NCBI GenBank assembly: GCA_036897095.1
Contig: JAYMSP010000191.1
Span: 1 to 64,000, forward strand
DNA from: Plantago elongata
Taxonomy: Eukaryota > Streptophyta > Magnoliopsida > Lamiales > Plantaginaceae
DNA: 64,000 nt
Direction: 5' to 3'
A model generated the notes under the pieces. The model searched no databases and was not told where the DNA came from. It saw only the letters and a program-made list of their open reading frames with translations. This document shows positions 26,276 through 37,106 of the stretch, one piece after another (the first letter of the stretch is position 1; every line of letters starts with the position of its first letter). A program made the translations under genes and the position numbers.

Positions 26276-26940
26276 TCAAGATGAAGAGGGAAGAACTTGA
26301 AAGAGTTGAGTGAGGTGGGTTTACTAGGAACCTTTTGGGTGGCTTTTTGTTAAAGGAAATGAAAAAGAGAGTAAAAAAGAAGGAAATGAACGTTGGCAGG
26401 TTTAGACTATAGCATCTTCCAAGGTATATGCCATTGGCATCTCTACTACTACTCCATACAGAACCATATATATTTCTGCAAATACCAATGCCTTTTTCTT
26501 TCATTCTTTTTAGTGGTATATGCTACTGCAGTATATATGTGGATACTCTTTTAGACTGAGGAAGATTTTCTAGTCCAACCAAGGATCTTCAGATTTTCAA
26601 TACATGCATGGTTTAAAATCGCGGGAAACCAACCTAATATAATAGATATATATCTATACATCTCGATTTTCAACTCACATAATAAAATAATATCAATATT
26701 GATTCTAACGATTACAATTTTTTATTCTCATTTATAATTTCTTGATTCGGATTTTCAAACAGTAAAATATTGAGAAATAAAATATCGTGTTCTTTTTTTC
26801 TGTTTTTAATTTTTTTGAAGAATTATTTTAAGTATAGTTTATAGAGAAACAGAGATCTTAATAAATGTGTACTATACGGTATGGCAATTTCAAATCCCAT
26901 AATAATGTTAGTTGGATCCACATTGGGTTAGTGTAGGTAA

Positions 26941-27200
26941 CTTGGCAAGCATATTCTCATGCGTAATTTGATCTCAGTGACATTTCATGTTTCTCAAGTG
27001 ACAAAAGCCGCCTAATAAACAAAGAGATGATGCTTGGTGTAATTCTGGGAAGAAGACAACTGGCCGATTACTTGGCAAGCATTTTCTCATGCGTAATTTG
27101 ATCTCAGTGACATTTCACGTTTCTCAAGTGACAAAAGTTGCCTAATAAACAAGGAGATGATGCTTGGTGTAATTCTGGGAAGAAGACAACTGACCGATCA
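26941..27200 (+). repeat. Tandem duplication, 2 x 130 bp
   Basis: Copy 1 (26941-27070) and copy 2 (27071-27200) both begin CTTGGCAAGCAT and end near ACTGxCCGAT, with only a handful of differences by eye. They are non-coding. The near-identity points to a fairly recent duplication. Confidence 0.9.
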
Positions 27201-28102
27201 AAGAATGTGATGTGTAAAATTCATATGCTATATGAGAAGGTGTCATAATGTTTACGAGAATATCATATATAAGTATATATATTAGGTGAGACTAAGAAAT
27301 ATACTAACATGAAAATAAATTATTATTTATTTCCAGCTTCTCTCTGATTGAAGTTGAACCATAAAGAACATCCGCACCTGAAACTATGTTCAATATTCAT
27401 AAGAATATATATCCGACTAATGACGCTATATATATACTCATGATCAACAACCGTCACATAATCTTTTGATACCCAATAGCAGCGAATAGGGAAAGAATAT
27501 TCTTGCTTATGCAATGTGCTTCTTCAATTTCTTTGTTTTATATATCATTTTCATATTGCTGGTAGACTCAATTGCGCTTTGACGTACTCAAAAATTGACT
27601 CAGTTAATTAATAAACCATGGATCTCTTCAGAGCACAAAATCTAAGATTACTCAATATTTTTGACAGATATATCAATAATCCCCTGTAGCTGTACTAATC
27701 TATACTATAAAATAAAATTTGTACTACTACTTTTCTACTTCATGAAGTTATGTTCATATCATATGCACAGTCAAATTAAGCAAACAATATGGTAACTGGT
27801 ATAAACTTGCAATTCAACACGTAACTTTTGTATATAGATCTGTTTCTGGCACAATGATGTTTCTTGCCAGTTATATATATTCTTATAGTTTGAGTGGTTT
27901 ATATGTACAGCAAGATTTTTCCTATTTTACTAGCAGTAAATGAATCAATGATAACCTGCATAAGCAAGTACTTATTCTTCAATCGAAATACTTAAAACTA
28001 AAGAATTACACTAGAACCACTCAGTTACAATATGAACTGGAGATTAGAGGTGTTCTATTGAGGTTACCTGTGATAGATAGGTTATACGGTTGCATGTTAG
28101 AA
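27201..28102. other. Intergenic region downstream of the coiled-coil gene
   Basis: AT-rich. No gene or repeat was recognised. It contains the 3' flank of the gene ending at 28103. Confidence 0.6.
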
Positions 28103-31100
28103 TTACGAGAACCACCTCTTTCCGCTCCCAGTTGATTTCAGCTTCATGAAAAGATCTTCACGCTCAGCCTCCACTTCTGCATACTTGAGACTCATCTCTA
28201 GGTACCTTTCCCTCAAGTCTTTCAACTCTGTTTCAAGTGATGATTTTGTTCTTTCATACTTTTCTCTTGCCACCACTCGTCCACCGTCCACTGATTTCCT
28301 GGGAACTGCATCGTTGTTCTGCCCAGTGGAAAATCTACTGCAGATATATTTATCAAGAATAAGTTCAAACTTCTTGGAAACATGTTTGCCAACCATCAAC
28401 CAAGGGCGGATCCAGGATTTTTTTTCTGGGTGGGCTCCTTCATTATATATTTCCGCCTCGTTTATATGTTTTCTCTTCTTCTTTTTTTTTCCGAACATTC
28501 TACTCATACATTCATAGTTTTTAACCTTTTTTTATTACTATTATAGATTTTCACCATTCAAATATATTGTACATTTCTAAAAATTATGTAGAAAATAAAC
28601 ATAAAAAAATTGATAAAACCAAGTGACTTACTAATTTAAAAAAAAAGTTTAGAAATAACTACTAATAATACTATTAGTGAAGAGTATGCAAGAGAATTAA
28701 ATACATATAATAAAATAAAACAAAAAGTATAGAAAAAATCAATCAATACTCAAACCACCAATTTGGTATTATAACATCAAGTATCTATTTAATTAAATAG
28801 ACAAATACTTAAAACCTAAATGAAAGAAATATTATATACATTGAACACCATAATGGGAGATATTAAATTTATCAAACACATATAAAGAATTTAATTGAAT
28901 TTATTATACTTAAATGTTTGCAATTTAGGCTATATAGTTCTAGATAGTTGAAAGTTATAGTCTAATCTGTAAAATACATTTGATGTGTTGAATTGGTTGG
29001 GTGGATGGAACTCATGAAGTTTTGTAGCAGGACCAGGTATCTAACACCATAGGTAACATTTCCAAAAAAAGAAAATTTGGAATTTTTTTTCTGGGTGGGC
29101 TTGAGCCCGCCCAAGGGCCTGTCTGCCCTTGCCATCAACTGGATAAATATAAAACAACTCTATACCAGATAAAACCCGACCATAGGTAACATTTTCAAAA
29201 AAGAGAGAAAAAAAATTGGATTTTTTTTCTGGGTGGGCTTGAGCCCGCCCAAGGGCCCGTCCGCCCTTGCCATCAAGGGTTATGGATAAATAGAAAACAA
29301 CTCTATACCAGATAAAAACCCAACGTAAATCATGTCCTAAAATTTATTTAAACTTGGCAGGGGAAGCATTTTCTCTTCAATGTTCTTTTAATCACCATAG
29401 AAGCAGTAATTCCTCCCCTCTATCTATGACAAGCAAATGGACCAATCCTAGAAACAGGAGTTTGGATCAAGCTTTTAGAGAACATAATGCATTATTGATC
29501 ATCAAAGTTAGCAAAACTATTGTTGCAAAAACAGGAAACATTTGTTTTGGCCCTTATTCTCCAGCAAGAAGTGTATGCTAAAGTCTTTATGAAGATAGTG
29601 TTGCTGAATTATTATGGATAAAGGGCATAGTTTTATTTGTTCTGGTGCAGAAGTAAGAATGATATCGCAATTAAACATCCATACTGGAGATTTCCACAAG
29701 AAAGAACAACTAATAGAGGTACCCTTACCCTCTATAACAGACATGACGACACGATAAGACTCTTGAAGAAAAGATGTGGATGATAAAGTGAAGTATAACA
29801 AACCACAAACTTAGTTCATTTTACCAAAAAATTGCAGGAAAGGGGGATGAACCGTGACAGGCTAATTTTTCTTTATTCTTAGCATTCAACTGAAATGGAT
29901 ATTGAAGTGAATAAATGCAGAAAAATAAAATAAAATTATATACTCAAAATTTTGCAGGAAAGGGGGATGGACCGTGACAGGCTAATTTTTATTTATTCTT
30001 AGCACTCAACTGAAATGGAAATCGAAGCGAATAAATGCAGCAAAATAAAATAAAATTATATACTCACCTTCTCCGCTGAGCAATGTTTCCATAACTTGCA
30101 TTCAGATCCTCAGCAGCTTCAACCTCAGGCATGTTTTCATTTGTTGCATGATCCAACACTTCAGCCAAGGAACGCTTTTCATGGACACTGGGATCATTTG
30201 AAACCTGAATTTGAGATGAAAAATATATATAGTATCACTTATTCACTTGAATAGACAGTAGACTGTCCTGTTACAAAGAGCACAAATGTTTCATGGAAAT
30301 AATTATGTTCCCCTCCATTAATATTCCAACGTAAGATAAAGAAGATGCACCAAGTTTTTCAGATACATATTCACTAGTTTTCAAGATATTGTGTTAATGA
30401 GCATGCGTATATCCAGGTCATACAAGGTTTTTTTACTAAACACAGATAACATGAGAAGCAAAGAGTGTGTACCTCTATATATGCCACAAATTTTTCCTCC
30501 ATCAACTTTAGATCTTCTTCAAAGGATTGAGCTTTCTTTAACCACTCTTCTTTCTCCTCCTTGAGCGTACATACCGACTGCTGAAACTGCATGTTTGCTT
30601 TCTTTACTTCATTTAGCTCATTTTCCAGATCAGTGTTCTGCGCCTGAAGAATCTCACAGCCTGCTACTTCAGTCTCCATCTGCAGTAACTTTTCTTCCAG
30701 AGCTGATCTTTTAGTTCTGCACTCCTCAAACTCAGACATCGCAACCAGCAATCTGGAAATTTTCTCAGATAATGAGAATTTCTCTTTGTTTAGTTCTTCG
30801 TAATCTCCAGAAACGGTCTGTAACGCGAGCTCTAGCTTGCCTTTGTCAAGCCTGCATTGTTTGATCTCGGATTTTAAAGATGCAACATCATCCTCAAGTC
30901 CTGATAAGTTTTGCAGTCGAAGTTTCAAGGCAACCATCTCTTTCGTGAGTTGCTGGCGCTCATAATCTGAGATTGTGAGCTTCAATCCAAGATCATTGAT
31001 ACCAGTTTTGAGCTTTTCTTCACTTCTTTTGTAATTTGCCAGCAACTTTAAACATCTTTCATGGTCAGTTGTCAGTGCCTCATGGTCTTGTTGTACAGAG

Positions 31101-34100
31101 TCTAGCTGACCTATTAGTTCTTGAACTTTCATGTCGGATTCTAGCTGGATTGCTTCAAGTTCATTCTTGGCCAATTCAGCGTTTGACCGAGCTTCTTGAA
31201 GTGAAGCTTGCAACTCTGCTCCCTCAGCTAGTAACCTGGAAACTTCACCGGCAGCCTTGGAAGAAATCCTCTCTCGTTCCTCCTGCAGATCAGCAAGTTG
31301 GATTGTGAGATTACTTACCTCTCTCCGAAGCATTTCAGACTCTAGTGTTTTCTCCAACACCATGTCATGCAGAGTTCCCTCTAGACAAAATTTCTCTTTC
31401 TGGTTACTGTTCTCATGAACAAGTGCTTCAATTTCTGATTTAAGACTGCTCTCCCGGAAAGAAAAATCTCCAAGCAATGAATTGAGGTGATTTTCTAACA
31501 AAAAAACCTTTTCCTCGCAATTAGATAAACCATTCTTTGATTTGCTTAGCTGAGCCACCAATTCTGAACAACGCTCATGGAGTTCATGATTTTCCTTTTT
31601 CAGTTCTGAATGTGAATTCTGATGAATAGTGCCATGGTCTGTAAGGTTTGCAGCAGATGTCAGTAACTTCTGCTTCTCAGCTTTGAGATAGTCAGACTGG
31701 ACTTGAGCTTGTAACCATTGTATTTCCATTTCTTCTGATTGTTGTTTGAGATCCAATATCTGAAATTCCATTTCAACTTTCAGTTTCTGAATCTCATCTT
31801 GGAGGCTAATAGTAAGAGATTTTGAACAATCTCTTTCCTGCTGCAGTAAACAATTTTCATCATTTAGGTTTCTTACTTGACCTTCCAGACTTAATATGCT
31901 TTCCAGAAGTTGCATTTTTTCATCTTGCAAACCTGATAGTGTGACTTCTAATTCCTGAATTTTGAATTCAAACTGTTTCAATCTTCCTTCAAGGATAGTA
32001 TTAGCTGAAATGTGGGAATCGACTGTTTCGGAAAGGACCTTGATATCATTCTGAAGATTCTCTGAGCATTTCGATACAGAAATCCGCTCCATCAGTTCTA
32101 GTGCCAACTTTTCCTCTACATGGCTATTTGCCTGCTGAAGTTCGAAAACTTCAGCTTCAAATTCTTTCCGACAACTTAAAAGAGATGCAATCTCTTCCTC
32201 CTTTGACAGTAAATTATTCTTGATGAGTTCCATTTCAGATTTTTTTCTATCCAATTCCTCCAGTCTATCTGCGTAGGTTTCTTCGATTTCTGCCTTGGAA
32301 TTTTCACATTCTTCAATGTCTAGGAAGCACTCTTCCATCCTCCTCCTGGCGTCAGCAATAACATCATTCTTTCCCGTCATCTCAATTTCGTGGTATTTGC
32401 GAATTTTTTCGTATTCACTGATCCTCACTCCCAAAAGCTTGTTCAGCTCAAGCAAAACATCAAGGAAATATTTGGCTGAAAATTCTTTGCCCTTACTTGA
32501 ATCCACAAGTTCATCAAGAAAATCAATGTGTTTATCACTAGCATCAGCCAATACATCAGACCAAGGATTCAATACAAGATGAAAAGATATCCTGAACTGT
32601 TCCAAAATTTCGACAAATTCTTGACAACTCAGAAAACCCATGCTCTGCACCTGCTCTTTTTCTCTGTTCTTAAGCTCCTCTTCCAGATGGGAAATGTGAA
32701 AGTTGGGATCGCTTACTTCAGACTCATCGCTTCGAGAAACAGCTGCTGGATGCTCATTTGACATAGAATCGAAAGATGCATACTCTCTGATCTCAGCTTT
32801 ATTTGAATCCTTGAGCTTCAATAACAGTTCCAGATTCTCATCAGTTAGCTCAGAGCAATCTTTCTCCAGCTCAACAATCTTTTCTTTCAGAGATCCGAGT
32901 TCTCGGATGAGTTCCTCGTTACTCTCGCTGCCGTCATTTAATACCTCTTCATGTTCCATTTCAACATGACTTGACAATTTTGCTTCTAACATTGCAATTT
33001 CCTCTTCCTTGACAGAAAGTTTGTACATATAATCCTTTTCAACACGAAATAATAGCTGACTGTGTGAACTCCTTTCGTTCTCCAATTCGTAACTTTTATC
33101 TCTTAATGTTACCTCCAGCATTTGAACTTCAGATTGCAACTCCCTCTCAGATTCCTGGAGCTCTTTTAACTGGAGCAGCAAGGTCTGGTTATCCTCTGAA
33201 CTCTTAGCTATTGAATTTTCCAAATTAGTGAAGTTTAACTTGAGAGATGAAAGATTTTCAATTTCCATTCTCTGTTGTTCTATCGTATCTTCAAGCTCTT
33301 GAAGAACAGAAACAAGCTCAAGATTTGACTCTTGGGTTCGCTTCATTTGTTGGTCTAGATGCGCATTCACATCCTTCTGATACCTTATCTCATTCTCCAG
33401 TTCCTTCTGGATCAGAATAAGACGACCGGATTGAATTGTGGAATCTTCTTGGATAGACAATCTTGTTGTCAATTGCTGCAACTCCTTTTTCAATTGTTCA
33501 ATCTCTCTTTTCATGCCATCTTGCTCAGTGTGAGCAGCCGAGAGCTCCATGACCGAATCTGCATGTTTTTTTGACAAATCTGAGAACTCTTTTCTGGACA
33601 CATCTAAATCAACCAGTAACTTCCTCGCATTTCTCTCCCACATTTTGGCTTCTGCACGAAGTTCCTGAATGGTATCTTCTGCAGCTTCCAGAAGATTCCT
33701 TGAAGAACCAAAATTCATGGAAGACCTGTTGAATGATGCTGCATTCTGTAAATCCTCCTGTATCGAAAGCCTGGAATTAAACGATTCCCCACCTAATGCA
33801 GATCCATTTTCAACCAAATTGTTGTATGGAATAGGGCCGTTATCCAACATTTCTCCGAATTCTCTTTCACTCGAATGATATTCTGCACTCTTGAAAGAAT
33901 TTCTCCCCAGAAAACTCTCTCTTTCATCAGCATCAAAGCTTTGACTTTGATCAGCAGACTCAATTGTTCCCTATATAGGTCATTGCATACATTGTAGTAG
34001 TTAGTATGCAGAAGAGTAAAATACACAAATCTGCATGTTGATTACCAAAAACTTAAGATGCACAAGAAAGGCAGTATCTTTCGAAGTCAACTAAACACTC

Positions 34101-35749
34101 ATAGTGCCAAAATATCATAATTCTGCTAATTTCTAATATATACATACGTCAGTATAGGAAACCGTCCCAATTTGTGGCGACATTATTCATTTTTTAGCTT
34201 GTGTCAGGAATGGAGCACAAAATGACAGTTGGGCAGGAACAGACCTCCTAAATTGTAATACTATCATTAGCTTCTAGACCCAGTTCAAGGAAGTCAATTT
34301 TTATCTATGCTAACTCATTTGCATGTCCAAATTTGGAATAAATGAATTAGGTAAAGTACCTTGCTATCTGACTTCAGAGGATCTAGAGTAGTGATCTGGC
34401 CTTGTTGAGGTCTGGCAGCACCATCACCTAAATTTTCAGATTCATCTGATCGACTACCAAAATCATGATTCAGATTTTTCTCTATGGAACTTGAATAATT
34501 TGATACATTGTCCCTGCACATATATATAAGTTTTTTACAGCAGCAGAACATACAGAAGTCTAGCTAGCTGTAATTAAATCCTTTTATATAATACATACCT
34601 TGATTTTGATTTTGGAGTCAGGCATTGGATTTTTACCTATAAACCAGAGAGGGAACATGGAATAATAAGAACTAGCAGCCTAGCACAAAAGATTCAGGTG
34701 CAATTGGCCGTTGGGCCAGAACCATACGATAAAGTAACTTTTACTACTATGCTGTAAACCAGTTCCGACGATGGTATAGATTAGGTCAAACACGAATAAT
34801 AAACTTGCGCATAAACCATCAAATAACACACCTGCAAAATAGTCCCATAACTGCATTTCTGTAGAGGCTGAGAAACTGCGGAAGAGACCTTTGAATCGGC
34901 ATAATGTGCCAGATTGATCGTTACTTCCCCAAGGGTACTAGATCTAGTTGATCCCTAGAAAATCATAGACAAAAATAGATAGTTCTTGTTATATAAAGTC
35001 TCTAAACCTCAAGATGCAGAAACATTCAGAAAGATACAAATCATACCATGGACACAACAATCTTGACTAGAGATTCATCATACTCTTTGGAGGAATCATC
35101 TTGTGAAATCCAGATAGACTCCGAGAGAGTCTCCATCCATTGGCAACTCCCATTTCTAACAAACACTTTCCCCAATCTAGCAATGCTCTTCCCCGTTTCT
35201 AGTGAAATTAAAGACACAAAAAGCCTCTCCCATCCTTTTGGTACCTAATTTGACACACAAAAAAAAAAAAAATTAGACCTTCACCATAGTATCACCAATG
35301 ATCATTGATGACTTTTCTCTATCTATAATCACACTACTGGCATAGGCACAACCGGGACCGTAAAAAACCGGATTCAAAGTAAAACTAAAACATCCAAAAA
35401 TGCTCAATTGTGGCCAAAAGAAAAATGCTAGTTCATAGTTCATATAACATTACTTCCACGATTCGCAAACTTCTTCTAGGCAACAGCAATCATAATTTTA
35501 ATCGCACACATTTCCCCCAACTTTTTGATCTTTATAACTCATAAAATATGTAGAGTTTTCGACTTTCGACGACAAACACAACTCAAATCATCACATAATT
35601 GCAGTAACAAAACAGTAAAAACAAAAGAACAGAGTAACGAAAATTGGAAAATATGAGACCTGGAGGGCTTGGAAATTGGAGAATTTGAATTCAAGCCTGT
35701 CTCTGCTAGGTCTGGACGGTTTGTAATTCGGCTTTTGGAGCCTGAACAT
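28103..35749 (-). CDS. NT-C2 domain, long coiled-coil protein (myosin-heavy-chain-related type)
   Basis: Exons: 35749-35660, 35244-35047, 34954-34832, 34636-34599, 34513-34360, 33970-30473, 30204-30068, 28337-28103. They sum to 1491 codons (1490 residues), all GT-AG. Residues 1 to about 150 form an EEIG1/EHBP1-type NT-C2 domain, a membrane-binding C2-like fold that begins MFRLQKPNYKPSRPSRDRLE. Next come a Ser/Asp-rich linker and, mainly in the 3498-bp exon, over 1000 residues of heptad-rich coiled coil. The C-terminus is a short coiled segment ending KRWFS. Plant homologues are annotated as myosin-heavy-chain-related or USO1-like, with presumed roles in organelle positioning or trafficking; there is no motor domain. 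The last intron (30067-28338) is swollen by a hAT-like element and tandem duplications. The protein is longer than the roughly 1000 residues I recall for Arabidopsis relatives. Confidence 0.93.
28401..29131. mobile_element. hAT-like non-autonomous element in the last intron, 731 bp
   Basis: The left end is CAAGGGCGGATCC and the right end, in reverse complement, is CAAGGGCAGAC. The flanks CCATCAAC (28393-28400 and 29132-29139) form a perfect 8-bp target duplication, the hAT size. Both ends carry CTGGGTGGGC near the terminus. The inside is AT-rich with no transposase. It lies about 60 bp upstream of the last exon's acceptor, in intron sequence, so the protein is not touched. Confidence 0.85.
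29046..29318. repeat. Tandem duplication spanning the hAT right end and flank (2 x about 135 bp)
   Basis: Copy 1 (29046-29178) holds the right terminus of the hAT element, its target duplication and host flank up to AGATAAAACCC. Copy 2 (29179 to about 29318) repeats all of this with small changes (the motif CTGGGTGGGC recurs 138 bp on). The duplication therefore happened after the element inserted. Confidence 0.85.
29824..30063. repeat. Tandem duplication beside a splice donor (2 x 120 bp)
   Basis: The motif TGCAGGAAAGGGGGATG occurs at 29833 and 29953, with about 120 bp of near-identical sequence around each. The second copy ends right at the donor of exon 30204-30068 (plus-strand ACTCACC). 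The first copy ends ACTCAAAAT, so the donor itself is not duplicated. It is intronic. Confidence 0.85.
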
Positions 35750-37106
35750 TTCTCCGAAGGTGAGTAGTAGCTGCAATGGGTGTAGTATTAAGGTGCAATA
35801 TTGTTGATAAAGAGAGGTATTCAGTTGAAATAGTTGAGAAGATCATCAGCAGCATTGTTATGGAAATTAGTATTATAACAAGGATTGGTTTGTTAGGTAA
35901 TAAACTATAATTAAGAAAGATAGAGGCAAGAAAACGGCGATAGGAGCTATGTAATAACTGCTCTAGCAGAATTAGATTAGACATAGACAGATAGATAGTA
36001 TTAACTTGGCTTTTAGCTAGATTGTCACTGTTTCGACTCTTCTTTCTTTCATGTCTTCTTGTTGGGATCTGATTTACCAAGCAACTGTCTCTGTCTTTTT
36101 TCTGCATTTTGAAGTTTCCCATGAAGATATATTTGGCACCTTTTGTTTCTTTTCTACTCCATTTTCCAGTTGCTTCCAAACAAATTTCTAAGACCTATCT
36201 CTTGTGAGTCGTGTGTAAGGAGGCAAGTCGAGTATCTCGTCGATCGAACTTGTATCATTAACGAGTTGAGCTAATTTTAAAACTCGAGTCAAAATAGTTC
36301 GGCTTGAACTCGACCCATTTTATTCGAACTCCAGTCAAGCTCGGGATTGTTATGCATTTATATAAATATATAAATTGTCACTTTCACATCTGTTGAAGTG
36401 TACCAATTTAGCAAGCTCTGGAACTTTGTTTGGATGTATGCATAATATTAACGATGACCACATAGAGAAGCACTCTCTTGTAAATACTTGATAGTAGATG
36501 CATAGCACAAAGAACCTTCTTCAATTTGGAACTTCGTTCAGATCAATGCATATACATATAGTTTATGTCGAAATCCAACGTCCTCATTACAACATTAATC
36601 CCATTGGCACAAAGCTTGCAATATACTGTTCCTGTGTACATAAACAATTGGCTGCCATTGTCTTATTTACGTTGGATTAATTCGCACTGCTGTCTATTAC
36701 GATGATAAACAAAACTGTTGTTGCATCATATATTCTCTTCAGGAGATCCCTCCAAATTCTACACTTGTCTGCAAGTACAAATATCACTCCTTCATTAAAG
36801 TTTTGGGAATTTTTTCATGTAAAATGTTTCGAAAAGATATATGGATGTTGTGATTCCATGACAAATCTTGCAAGGGACTAAGAACTTACAGTTTCATCCA
36901 TGATTGTGAAACTATTATGCAGATCCGATACATATCCAGCCGCTACTCATCAAATCAAGGTTCATGAGCTACCTACAGCCAACAGATGGGTATATATTGA
37001 ATTAGTAGATTTACAATTGTAGTAGGTTTTAGAGCACAGTCAGGTTAAACCATCGAAGTAGCAAATAAAAGTAACTGGATTTTGATTCTTTCTGTAGAGA
37101 CTGATG
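35750..37106. other. Intergenic region between the coiled-coil gene and LUT1
   Basis: This holds the upstream region of the coiled-coil gene and the downstream flank of LUT1. At 36190-36350 there is decayed repeat DNA rich in CTCGA/ACTCGA motifs, reminiscent of 57570-57780. No gene is supported. The frame at 35706-36179 overlaps the 5' region of the coiled-coil gene and has no domain. Confidence 0.5.

Noticed and set aside
31036-33878. Plus-strand frames across the coiled-coil exon
   Set aside because: Shadows of the minus-strand coding sequence, with no domain.
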